A stretch of 64,000 nucleotides of DNA from Sphagnum compactum (Eukaryota; Bryophyta; Sphagnopsida; Sphagnales): assembly GCA_965153455.1 (NCBI GenBank), contig OZ234493.1:3410001-3474000 (forward strand), written 5' to 3'. Position numbers and translations under genes: made by a program. The first letter of the stretch is position 1. The number at the start of each line of letters is the position of its first letter. Shown here piece by piece: positions 45,700 through 57,469 of the stretch. The notes beneath the pieces were generated by a model. It was not told the origin of the DNA, made no database searches, and saw nothing but the letters and a program-made list of their open reading frames with translations.

Positions 45700-48400
45700 C
45701 ATATTGAGAGCATCAGCTGATGATTCAACGGTTTGACAAAACTGCAACAGATTACCAAGCCCTAAAAACCTCCACTGAAATTCATAGTGTAGTTTGGGGG
45801 ACCTCCCAGTTCTAACCTGGTTGTGGGTTGTTAGTAGGTAGGTAGTAACAAAAAAGGAACTGAGCTAACTAACCACCATGGTTAGCTAGGGAACTGGAAC
45901 CCAACAGAAAATTGTTATATGAATACCCCCTGGGTCTGGTTCATAGGGATCTAGGAGTAGGGAGTCTAAGTTTAGTTAGGGTTTAGGGTCTTAGGTGAAG
46001 GTGAATTTAGGATCTATTTTTGTTTCGATATTTTAGCTTTGTAATGAACCTTGCTGATATATTTTTTTGGCCTATGACAATTTGAAAAAACATTTAAAGA
46101 TCTTAATCTTAAAATTTTTAAGTGAGGTTTGAAATTTGGCTTAATATAACTGACTAATCAAAATAAGTTAAGATTTGGTTGTGAAAGAATAAATTGGGCA
46201 TGAGGAAAAATAAAAATAAAGAACTAAACAACAAATGATTTATAAAATTGTGAGAACCACATTAGTTTTCTATTTTATATTTTTTTGAAAATTGGAATAG
46301 ATGGTTATGAAAAAAAAAATTATAATTGCCCAACATTGGTAATATCCCTAGGATGGGGGAGATTTGTTTTTTTAGATAATTTGCAACACTAATTTGAATG
46401 CACATGGATTTTTATGGAAGGGGAGGTAATGTTGTTAGTGCCTTTGCCTTGGATCAATATCTAATTTTTAAAATAATTGTTGGGTTTGGGTTTAAGATTT
46501 AATTTATTTATTAAAAAAATGGTTAGTTTGAAATTTTTTAATTCCAAGGATAGGTCAGTATGAAACAAGGTTGGGGGTTGGATCCATTTGAAGGGGTATA
46601 CATTCCCAACTAATATCCTATTAGGTTCTTTAAGACATGTTGATTCTTTGAAAGAAACCCTACCAGGGATAATGATGATTTTTTACTCGGATCTTAAAAT
46701 GCAAGTTGAAAAATGTCTTGTATTAAACATTGTAAAATGGGGAAACCATGAGCAAAACATGCAAAGTTTCCAAACTTCATTGTAACTAAATTACAATTAC
46801 AATAGGTTTTTTTTGTTTTCTTTAATTTCTAAACTATAAACCTAATTGAAAAGAGTTAATGTTAATATGAATCAAAATGATAGTTTTTTTTTTAATTGGT
46901 TATATTATAGGCCACTCTTCCATGCTCCATCCATGTTCCATGTTTCATATATAGTTTTAGATGGGTTCTCAAGGACATATTCACATATTTTGAACTCCTT
47001 TTAAAGATGAATACATAAATTACAAATGACAAACCTCAAAGATAAAAAAACTTTAAAAAACAAAAAAAATTCAAAAATCTAAACCTATTTCAAAGATAGA
47101 TAGACCTAAAAAGCAAACACATTTCAAAAATCCAAACAAACTTCAAAGACAAACAAACTTTGAAAAACAAACAAATTACAAAAATCCAAATAGACCTCAA
47201 AAATGAAAACAATCTTTCATAATAAAAAGGATAGACATTCAAAAACAAATACAAGACAAAAGGCCTCACAATATAAGGGACACACATTCAAATAACAAAA
47301 AAGACCTCAAAGTAAAAAAGACAAACATTTGAAAAACAAAAAGACCTACAAAAAAATATTATTTTCAAATATAAACCATCAATATTTCAAATTTCCCATC
47401 AATCCCTAACTCATTTCAAAGACAAACTAATACATAGACAAACATTCCAAAAAATTTAATGAAATCCTCACAATTTGGAAACATAAGAGAATTTTTTATG
47501 CAAGAACCTTAACAAAATAATCATTTCATCATCTTCATGGACACTCAGTATGTGTAAGGACTTATACATTTGGCTAATTGCTATGTAGCAAAAAGCTATA
47601 AACTTTAGTAACCTACATATTCCAAAAACAATTCACAAATTGTCCCACCATCCCATAAAGTGTACTATTGTGAACATCTAAAAATTAATCACATTCAACT
47701 TCATCCACAAATTTAGCATCCAACTCCTTTGCCAAGTCAAATTCAGCTTCACATATAGATGCCAAATATGTAGGTTTGAAATAACCAACATCAGGATTAG
47801 TAAGCCAATTGTGTTCACAAAAATAAGATTGTCCAAACTGTTAATTTGAATTTGACATATCCAAAGTGCTTTGAGAATTCTACAATAAAAAATATTCTTT
47901 TTGTTTTGATTTGGTTGGCTAGAATGCCCAAAAGTTGTGCTAGTATGACTATAGTGGGAATTTTTTTCTTTTTTCTACGCCACCATGACAAAGCACATTT
48001 GCAAAGTTTTAGATGATCACCATGATAATGATGGAATGATCATTAGTTGTTGAATATATAGTTGTTTTAATGTCAAGATGTGCTTGTCTGTGTTTACATT
48101 TACGTCAAATTGTTGAAATAGATTTTGAAAGTCCATAAGTTAGGTAGATTCATCAAGGTCTTAAACCCTATTGGGCATCAACTTATAAGCCTCTAACAAC
48201 AAAAGCAAAGAATTATTAGTCATATTCAACAACTAAGGTGGCAATAGTTTCATGATTTAAATAAATACTCACCAACCACATATTCTTACACTTGGGACCC
48301 AACATCAAAGTTAAGATGTTATTTTTTTTCTTATCAACAAAATGAAAAAAGAAAGGAAGGATAAAAGGGCCTTCAACACTTGGTGCTTCATATGTAAATT
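45700..48400. other. AT-rich DNA, no gene seen
   Basis: 47040-47460 is A/C-rich on the plus strand (CAAACAAAC, CCTCAAAGA words) and gives artefactual Phe/Leu-rich minus-strand frames. Otherwise unremarkable. Confidence 0.55.
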
Positions 48401-49870
48401 GAGCTTGTCCAATTCAAAATTAAAAACATTTGCTTCCTCTTCAACAAAGTTGTAAAGAATTCTCTAGTGGGAAAGTTCTTCATGAAGTTGGCAACATGTA
48501 GATATGACAAAATGGAAGGCATCCCTAAGGAGCCAATTTCCTCAACTCTAGTTCACAACATAGCTCCTCACAATGGGCAATAAAACTTTCATAATAGTTG
48601 TTCATGATGAAGGAATTCAACTTTTTAATGTTATAGTTTGTCAATTTAAACACAATGCAATGGCACTTCAAAAAGTCAAAACATCTTGGAATAATAAAAC
48701 CTAACTTGCAAGCCTGCAATCAACAAATTGAATTCACACCACATCATTAAGGAATAATACAACCTCAACAAAATTTACAACCTTAACAAAATCTTAGGAC
48801 TCATGTTAATTAAAAGTTGGTGATAAAAAATAAAATAAAAACCACATTCACCTTGTTTTGATAGGTGTGTTCAATTTTTTGGGCTTCAAATTAGAATATA
48901 TGCAAGCTTTCTCCCATGCTTGCCTCCCCTTCCCAAACTTCTTTGGCTAGAAAATACATTTCTAAATATCAACTTGAATAGTCTTTATGGATGTGCAAAT
49001 TCATGGGACAATCCAAGGGCCCCCTTTTCATTTGTAGTTGCATATTGGCAAACCTTTCATAAAGCATGCCCAAAACATTATCCATCAAATGGCTCCAACA
49101 TACCCAAGCTTACAAATGAAACAACCAAATTCAAAGCACTAGCACAAGTTTACAATTTGACCTTTCATTATTAATGTAAACAAAGATCTTACGAATAAAA
49201 GAAAACTTCTTAAGAAGTTGTTATACTGTCAAAACCATAGCTACACTATTGTGTCATTCACCTCAAACAACCCAATAGTCACATGTTTGGCCTCCCACTT
49301 AATAGACAAAAAAATTAACAACCATAGCAAAGACATTATGCACCCTTTTTGACATCCATAAGTCAAATGTACATGTGGTTGATAGAGATTCTGCCATTGT
49401 AAGCTACACATAAATAACCATAGTCTTTTCCACCAATCCATGTAGAACTTCATCCACTGAAACCTTCTTGTTAAGGAAAGCCACTTTTGGGTATAACCTA
49501 TATGCAAATCTTTAAGCCGAAAGGACTAATAATTTTCATGGACAAGTAGCCCTTGATCACCAATAACATTAAATCTTCAAGGAAACCAACCTGGGTTTCA
49601 TTATCCTTCTTAAATTAGTTAATAAAATAAAAAAACCTAAAAATGGCAGATGGTGTCACATGTGTTTTCTTTTTGGCTAGTTCATGCACAAATGTAGTAA
49701 CAACCACATTGGTTACATTTTCAAGGAATTTTTAAGTGGGGCATTGCGTTCAATTTCAATTTGCTTCTTCATGGTTGTAACATCATTTGATTTACGGTAA
49801 ACAATGAGAGCTTTCCATAATGTGATGTGTAATACCAAAACTTCAAAACCCATGACATCATTGTGGTAGA
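48400..49870 (-). pseudogene. Decayed hAT-family transposase
   Basis: On the minus strand, broken frames give in order: KALIVYRKSNDVTTMKKQIE (about 49850), FVHELAKKKTHVTPSAIF, KKDNETQVGFLEDLMLLVIK, then KWEAKHVTIGLFEVNDT (about 49260), ALNLVVSFVSLGMLEPFDG and GRGGKHG-type sequence near 48930. The order and phrases such as KHVTIGLFE fit BED-finger/hAT transposases common in plant genomes. Many stops and frameshifts mean it is not functional. Terminal repeats were not identified. Confidence 0.65.
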
Positions 49871-51150
49871 TTATGCACCACATTATTTGGTTTTAGGAAA
49901 GGTCTATTGATTGGTTGTTCACCTTAAAGAAATTCCATGTTGATGAATTCCAATGGTAGGCTTCTAATCACCATTTTCTTGTGGTAGGTTGTCCACATTG
50001 ATACTGTTAATATGGCTTACAAATATTGGGACCATCTCTTCGTTAAGTGACAAATATGTATTATTCATGACTTCAAAAACCCATACAAAACTTGTTGAAA
50101 GCTCACAACTTGCCATAAAAAAATGCAAGCAAAAGGAGTTTGGTGAAAGTGAAAAAACAAAAACTCACAAATCACAAAAAAAACACAAAATGGATTTGGT
50201 GAAAGGTGAAAAAAAGTTTAAATGGGAGAGAAATGGAAGGCCAAAACTCAGGGATAGTTGATAGAGCTTGTAATTCCCAATTTGTAACCCTAATTTTTCC
50301 TCTTTTTTTGCGTTCACACTTTTCACACCTCCCTCTTTCATGTAGTTACTTCAGAACCAAGGTGACAAGGTGATAGAAGTTGTAAAATGAGAGCTTCAAT
50401 GCTCTCACAAACACTAAACCGTCAAACAGTGTTGCTCAAGCATTGATGGTCTTGGAATGAAAAGGATGAAAAACAAACATAACAAAAATGAAAATTGTTG
50501 GACCAAAACATAAAGCCAAAGAACTTCAAAAGCATGACCATTACAAACCAAAAAATAGACAATGCAAGGGTGAAAAAGGCTAAAATTTCTTATCTTCTTT
50601 TATACCTTGGATTTTGGACAAAATGATAAAGCTCCATGTTCCCACCAGTAATAAGTCGCATTGATGATAAAATTGTAGACCTCTTGAAGCTTGAACGAGC
50701 ATTCAAGGGAAAGGAAAAAGGAGACACAACATACAACATTCATAATTGACAACATTCACAATCAATTATTACAAAAGTGTGGCAAGGAAAGAGACAATGA
50801 AAATGACCAAAACTAAACCCTAACCTTAATGTATATTATCATTGGGTATACGATAAATAAGGTATCTAGGTTTCTACTAAATACCCTCTTATCATTTTAC
50901 TCTCTGGGTGAGGTACAGTTATAGGTTTTTGAAAAATGAAAAGGGGCAGGTATGAGATGGGGTTTAGGTCTTTGAGAATTTTACACCTGCCAGTTTTGGA
51001 TGTGGATACCTGGGTTGAGACCCGGTGGGGGTTTGGAGAAATTCTTGGTACCTGCCCCCACACTGCCTTTCCACCTGTGGCTCCATCTCAGTTCATGAGA
51101 TGGAAGCCACTGACCATGGACCGCAGTTCACAGGATGGAAGGCATTGAGA
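49870..51150. other. No recognisable gene
   Basis: Short frames only. 49989-50261 is Lys-rich in one frame, without a domain. Confidence 0.45.
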
Positions 51151-51209
51151 GCAATGCCTCCCCGTAGACTAAACCACGACACACAAAATTACTCACGTTT
51201 GTATTGTGT

Positions 51210-51225
51210 CTGTCGACGTCCCCAG
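51210..51225 (-). promoter_or_regulatory. Orphan copy of the GACGTC element
   Basis: The minus strand reads TGGTCTGGGGACGTCGACAG, as in copy E, and the match extends loosely on both sides (GTTTCTTGTG before it). No dyad, TATA box or ORF of the cassette follows it. Probably a relic of a rearranged seventh copy. Confidence 0.5.
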
Positions 51226-51416
51226 ACCATCACAAGAAACTAAATAATTCATGCCGAATTGTCAACTCGACTGTGGTACTGAGTTTCCTTCCTCCCCGCG
51301 GGTCCCTTCCTTGAGTTTCACGAGTGCAGCTAGTTTGACATGTAGCTCTAACATTGTTAACAGTTTATAACATCATCCTCGTACCCCTACATACTAACCC
51401 ATGTGCATAATGTTGA

Positions 51417-51671
51417 GGCCACTTTAGATGAGCATCCAAGGTCCAGGGTCCAATGAAATAGAGCAATCCTATTGGATGAGAGCCATAAATTGGACCCATG
51501 GCCTTTGGAGAAGGGTCCAAGACCAAAAAGTGGCACATTGAAGCTAAAACCTACATGTCACCGTTTTGAAAGGAAAATCAATTGGTTCAGACCCAAAAAA
51601 AGTAGCTCAAAAGAGAGCTCATGATTTGGTTTGTAAGAATTTGGACCCTGGAACCCCATCTAAAGTGGGCC
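51417..51671. mobile_element. 255-bp MITE, PIF/Harbinger-like
   Basis: The left end GGCCACTTTAGATG...CCAGGGTCCAA is mirrored by the right end TTGGACCCTGG...CATCTAAAGTGGGCC. It is flanked by TGA (left) and TAA (right), an imperfect form of the TWA duplication of Harbinger elements. No coding capacity. Confidence 0.75.
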
Positions 51672-51989
51672 TAAGTGTATTGTAAGGCCCCAAGGTGAGA
51701 ATATTCCCTCAAGTAAGGGGCCTAAAACAAGGTTGGGAATGTCTCGGGCAGCTTGTGGCCTTACCCAACTATAGCATCTAAAGCATGATAGGAATCTTAT
51801 CATAAGCCTAAACATACATACATCATGAGGCAATGGGACTCGGGAGTGATCTTTTACTCATACTATTTAAGAGTGAGATGGACCTTATGCCTATTATTTA
51901 AGAGAGACTTTATGCCTACTACTTAGGTGCTAAGCATTAGTTAATATTCAATAGGCATATTTTGGAATATTTAGTCGAAGTATATTCAA

Positions 51990-52210
51990 GCGAACATATA
52001 GGCAACACTATTTCAAAGAATGTTCAATGGCCGGTGCCACCCCTTACATATACTCAAAGAATATTCAATTGCATGTTATTATATAGGTATTCACTATTTC
52101 AAAGAATGTTCAATGGCCGGCGCCATCCCTTACATATACTCAAAGAATATTCAATTGCATATTATTATATAGGTAATCACTATTTCAAGGAATGTTCTGT
52201 GCCCCACCCT
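51990..52210. repeat. 86-bp tandem repeat, about 2.3 units
   Basis: TTTCAAAGAATGTTCAATGG starts at 52011 and 52097, with a partial third unit at 52183. The units also share ATACTCAAAGAATATTCAAT. Confidence 0.9.
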
Positions 52211-52329
52211 TCAAAGTTCACATCAAAGAACATTGAACACATATGTTGTTGCTGAAAAAATTGTTATTTTGTTAGGAGGGTACCTTATTTTTGTGAATAT
52301 TTCTCCTGGGGATCTTACTCCTTCCATTT

Positions 52330-52590
52330 GGAGTGAGAGGGTCCTTAAGTAGGTGTAATGTGCCCCTCACTCCTAAATAGCAAGATTAAGATCCCTCCTC
52401 CTACTACCACATCCTGATTTATACAAGGGTTAGACTTATGACAGGAGTTACATTGCTCTTTACTGTGGGTAAGGGCCCAGGTGATATTCCCAAAATGCAG
52501 AGCCAGACTCAGCTTTCATCTCATCCTAGGCCCCTTATTCGGGGGATGCCCCCACCCAGGGCCTTTACCTTTCACATAACTTTTGGGATG
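52330..52590 (+). repeat. Diverged relic of the cassette upstream region
   Basis: AAGATCCCTCCTCCT..., the CCCAAAATGC...CCAGACT block and CCTAGGCCCC...CCCAGGGCCTTT correspond in order to about 6200-6770 of block A. No promoter or ORF follows. Confidence 0.5.
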
Positions 52591-52805
52591 TTATGGGGTT
52601 GTTGTGATGAAGAAAGGAGCCAAGGCCCACAACACAAGAGAGGGGCAAGGTATGCCACAACAACAGACCACAAATCCGATGGCAGACTCTTGAGCAAAGT
52701 GCAATAAGATTATCAAATTGCACTAAGATTTTGCGCATTTTTACCAACACAAGGTGTTTGCTTGGGCACTTTTTATTCTTAGTATGCACGCAAGTATCGA
52801 TAGAA

Positions 52806-53099
52806 GAGCATCTCCACCCCCAGAACTGTAAACAACTCCTTTACTTTACAATAGAATACCATTTAATGATCACTGTCCCCACCCACAAAGGTCATTGAAC
52901 CCCCTTTAAACATAAAAGACCATTTATGTCTTTACATATGGACGAGTAATAGTCACTGTGCAAATCCATGGTATGAAAAAGCTTTTACAGGGGTTGAAAT
53001 GACCACTGCAAAATGGACATCAATATAGGAGCGCAGCAGAATTTACGCTATCTTGCTGCAAGATTTAATGAAAAGGGCTGTTAGCCGATGGAGATGCTC
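52806..53099. mobile_element. 294-bp MITE (GAGCATCTCCA ends)
   Basis: GAGCATCTCCA at the left is mirrored by TGGAGATGCTC at the right. The flanks are GAA and TAA, an imperfect 3-bp duplication. The ends resemble a widespread plant MITE type. Non-coding. Confidence 0.75.
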
Positions 53100-53282
53100 T
53101 AATGACCCAATTGGCCCCCTCATGCTCGAGCTCTGCTGGCCCAGGCCGCTCTTCCTGGATTCGAAATGTCAACCCCACACATGAAAACAATTTATCAGGA
53201 GATTGAAGACATTTGTATCAGATCCCATGTTTACTTAGGAGCTACTCTAAGTCCTTTGTCCATAGCATTTAATGATGCAACC

Positions 53283-54850
53283 CTGCAAAACTTTATTTAT
53301 TAACACACCATAGATGTGGAAACTGTACAAAGGAATAAGAAAAAGGAAAAAGGGGGACTTTACAGAATGTGAATTTAGCTTACACCAAATGTCAAAATCT
53401 CTCCATGTCAAAAATTAATCGCTTGTAATAGGTCGGTTGTATTTCACTATGTCAAAAATTGACCATTTGCAATAGGTTGATCATAATGATGGGAGGTGTA
53501 TCTTGAAGGGGTGGAAGTCAGGAAATAGTTAGGTCTATGGCTACTGCCTGACTTAAGATGGAAGATGTTTGCATCCTTGATAATGTGATTAAAAATTTTT
53601 GATAAAGAAAAGAAAACCAAGACAAAAGATGAGGGCCCTTTGGCCTTTTCAAGCTCCAAATGGCATTGGCACAATCGTGCAAAAACACATCAGCTTGTTT
53701 GTGTAGATATCCAAATATTTCAATTACTAAAGAGAGGAATTGATCAATGCGATGTCGGTCATGATAGCTCTTTTTTTTTGCTTGAATTGCATCGGAGGTA
53801 ACAAATCCTTGAGTTGCGCAAAATCGAAAAAATAAATATGTTTAAGTCTGGTTGCCAATGACCACATCAACTAGTGAACACATGTTATTTTTGGTGAACG
53901 CAATGTTGACTTGTCGACAAAAGGAATTGAATGTGATTAAAGGAAACGCATGTAGTTATTTTCATCCCATGTGAAAGCTAGCATCTCACGCAATGGCAAC
54001 AAAGGCGTGGTGAACTACATCATGGGATCTTGTGCATTTGTTGCCATGAATGCAACATAAGAAGTGGATACCCATAAGGTCAATGGGATGTGTGCACACA
54101 CATCGAAGGATACTTGCAATTGAGGGATGGGGTAGTCCAAGTCGTGTTTGAAATGTTATGAAAAAAATTAGGGAAGATAATCAAAAGGCTAAAAAGATTC
54201 GTCAAATTGTAAACCAAGTGACTACCCTTGAATCAAAACATGATAAAATTCGAACACGATGGGCTTTAAATATCATGTCGAAGAACATGTTGCAAAAAAT
54301 ATGATGGTGGAAATGGTCCAAAATGAAATCTTGAAGTTGAACCATTTGTTGTTCGATGAATTGTTCAAATGGAAGAAGACATGCATGAATTGGGGGCAAT
54401 AGAAGATCACATGCCATTTTGAGATGTTGTTGGAAAGAGAAGGTGTTATTGTTAACTTGTGCTAAGACTTTAACATTGATCAACCATAAACTAAATAACT
54501 ATGATTGAAATTACAAGGGCCCAACTCTTTAAATAGGCTACTAGGGCGATGGTGGCTATCGATATGAGCCCAATGCCATCAAAGGTTGTTGGGAAAGAAG
54601 ATTGTTTATGGGCTAAAAGTTTTTTTGGGCTATCAAAATATTCGAAAACCAAGAGGTGCCCAAAGATTTGAAAGAGGGATGAATCAAAAGAAATAAAGGT
54701 CTTTACGAAGGTGGAAGAGAAAGGTGTGCATTGTAAGAAATATGATGGCCATTGCACAAAACAATGAGTTAAAATTTCAAAGGTTACTTGAACATCACCC
54801 ATCTTAGGGAAAAGGTCCTTAAATATTATGGTTAATATATGTTCCAACTA
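53283..54850 (-). pseudogene. LINE C-terminal remnant, copy 3 (longest)
   Basis: The minus strand reads, in order: GIGLISIATIALVAYLKSWALV (near 54530), then KAHRVRILSCFDSRVVTWF (54210-54260), then the Lys-rich tail region, ANIFHLKSGSS and PSRYTSHHYDQ (53470-53560). It ends in ATAAATAAAGTTTTGCAGGG (about 53280-53305), the same 3' end as copy 2. It extends further 5' than the other two and is also frame-broken. No reverse-transcriptase core is visible. Confidence 0.7.
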
Positions 54851-55240
54851 CATAACTTGTCTATAACCAAATGTGGCAATTTTCCTATGGATGATTACCA
54901 TTTAACAACATCATAAAAGTAAATAAATAAATTTATACTTAATCATATTGGGGAAAATAAAAACTTGCAATTCTTCAAAAAAATAGACATATTTTAATAA
55001 ATTTATAAAAAATTTAATAAATGCATTTTGAATTTAGATTGAATTAACAAAGATTTAGGTCAATTTAAACAAAACAATATTTGTTGATTTATTCATGAAA
55101 TGGTAATCTAAGTTTTTTTATTTTGTAAATTAATTTTGTGAATTATAATAAATTTTTAATACATTATTGAATAAACTTCAAAATCATCTTTTCATTTGTA
55201 ACATTTGAATACATTTTGCAAATGAAAATGTATGTTAAAA

Positions 55241-55876
55241 GGGCTCCTTATCCTTAGGTGGTACCACAAAGAACATCAGACCTTGATTTTCGTAGACACA
55301 TCGAACTTTGAAAAATCATAGGAAACATTTAAATGAACATTTTCATAAATTTGTTTTTTAAAATTCCTTTTCTTAGGTTCCATAGATTTTGAAATCTCAA
55401 TACTTTCAAGAATATTGTGTATTTTGATGTTCCTAATCATTGCATTTAGAAAAAGTTTCATGAACATAACACTTGTTTTTTTCCTTGAACATTTTTGTTA
55501 GGAACACAAATTTGGAACATGATTTATGAATTTTTTTCTTAATGTAATTTGGAAATCATTTTATTTTACATTTTTATTTGGAAATTAGTTGATTAAATAT
55601 GATTTAGTTATGAAGTTCCAAATTTGAGGCTGTCAATTTTTTAAAGGGCCATTTTAATTAAGAATATAAAATTTTAAAATTTTCCAATTTTTAAAATTCC
55701 CAAAAAAACTTCAAACCATCTATTAAAACATGCAATTGATAAACATGAAAAAATAATAATTTATAATTTTGAAAACATTTAACGAAAAGGGCCTAAAAAA
55801 ATGATTTGGTTGTTTCTAATTCCTTAACCATTCTTTGAGGTGGTTCTTAGTGGTACCACCCAAGGATGGGTTGCCC
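55241..55876. mobile_element. TIR element family 2, uninterrupted, with TAAAA flanks
   Basis: It is 636 bp. ATCCTTAGGTGGTACCAC at the left is mirrored by GTGGTACCACCCAAGGAT at the right. TAAAA lies at 55236-55240 and again at 55877-55881. It provides the empty-site reference for the nested copy at 23166-24624. Confidence 0.8.
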
Positions 55877-55881
55877 TAAAA

Positions 55882-57385
55882 TTTGAATTTCTTAAACAAT
55901 TTCATGCCAAACATGAATTTCTACAACAATCAAGACACCACAAGTTCCATGGCAATTATTTTTCTTGCTTGCTAAAAACTTTAATTAAGGTTTACACTTG
56001 TTTATTTGTTCATTAACCCAAAGCTTGGCCACATGGGGTTTGTCATTGAAATTACCTACATTTTTCTTGAGTTCGAAACTTTTTGGACCCAAGTTCATTG
56101 AAGCCCTTACAATAGTTGGGTATTATTTTTCCACTTATTCCCATCACAACAAACAACTAGAAACCAAACTATTGGCAACAACAAGAATAGCCCCTTGTCC
56201 AAGTCTACTCGAGATTGCAAGCTTTTTTTTCATTGATTACTCATACTTCAATTCCCTTAAGATCTCTCTATCCATCTTTATTTATTGTTCACTCACTCCT
56301 TCACTCTTCTTTCTCTCTCTTTGTCTTTCATTTGTCTTTGACCTAAAAGGATTATTTAAAAGATCCAAGTCTATGATTAAATTTCCTTCAAAGGTGCACT
56401 TTCACCTATTTGTGATTGGGACTACTACATAACATGACTAATACACTTGTACCTTCCTTTATTTTTGTTGTGTTTTGATTTTGTTGCGCCACATTTTTTA
56501 CTCCAAAGTGGAACCTTTGTGGAGAACTTGATAGAAGTGGTGTCATATGTCCACATTTTAATTGATTTCTATTTGTTTATGGACACATTGGACTTATGTC
56601 AAGTGTTGACATTAGATTGCAAGAGACTCCATGTGTTCTGTTTGTGGAAAATGAACAATAACGATGTTGAATTTCCTATTGATTTTGACCTCATGTTTAA
56701 TGATCGTTGGTTTGGTGAAATTTTGTTTAAAGTGTGGATGGTAATAAGTAGGGATGAGGGAAACTGACTAGAGGAATAAAGGTGAATTTTGGACACATTC
56801 CCCTTATTTGAAGTGTTTTACCATGAGCATAAGTAGAGATATGTGTTTTGTAGATTTTTTTAAAAGCCAAGTTAAACATGTCATTTCCAAGTAAGGTGCA
56901 TTTACATAATGTGTTATAAAATTCATATCATAAAATTCCAATGATTACAATTCATTGGATTTGGTTTAAATAACACAACTTTAGGTTTCGTAAGTTGTAG
57001 TCACTACCTAGACATTTTCAAATTGGAATCTATATAGCAAATTCTCAAGTAAAGATTGTTACATGGCTCAGCGTTGTGCCCTAAGTTAAGCCAAAAATAG
57101 GGCGATGATTTATGTGTTGCCCTACTAGGTCAAACTCTCTTTAAGCTTTTAGGGCTATTATCTATTGTTAAGGGCAAAAACTACCAAGCTAAGAGCCGAA
57201 AGCTTAAGACCATGGCTTTTTGAATGAATTATCATAAATAATGATTATTTATATATATTTATAAAGTAAATATCATGTTTTCGTGCATGTTATGTGTGTA
57301 AAATGGTTACACAACGTTAAGATCTTTAAAGGTTACCAAACAAAATGAAAACTTTTTTCAGAACAGTTAATTAATGGTACATTCA
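55882..57385. other. No recognisable gene
   Basis: Open frames at 55998-56432 and 56447-56767 are hydrophobic and A/T-driven. The second resembles 42990-43180. No domain is recognised. Confidence 0.45.
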
Positions 57386-57469
57386 CGGATGGAGAGGGAT
57401 TTGAACCCCCAGTATTTTCAATATTTCAGTTTTCAAGATCGACTCCTTCAACCACTCTAGCATGGAATT
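57386..57469 (-). tRNA. trnS-UGA: Relic of mitochondrial-type tRNA-Ser(UGA)
   Basis: On the minus strand the D-arm region GAGTGGTTGAAGGAGTC, the anticodon loop CTTGAAA (anticodon TGA), the variable arm ATATTGAAAATAC, and the T-arm and 3' strand GGGGGTTCAAATCCCTC then TCCATCC match plant mitochondrial trnS-UGA closely. The 5' acceptor strand (AATTCCATG in place of GGATGGATG) no longer pairs with the 3' strand. It is therefore probably a non-functional nuclear copy of mitochondrial DNA. No neighbouring mitochondrial sequence was recognised. Confidence 0.78.

Noticed and set aside
55998-56432. 144-codon hydrophobic frame
   Set aside because: A/T-driven composition, no domain, and no conservation with the partly similar region at 43 kb.
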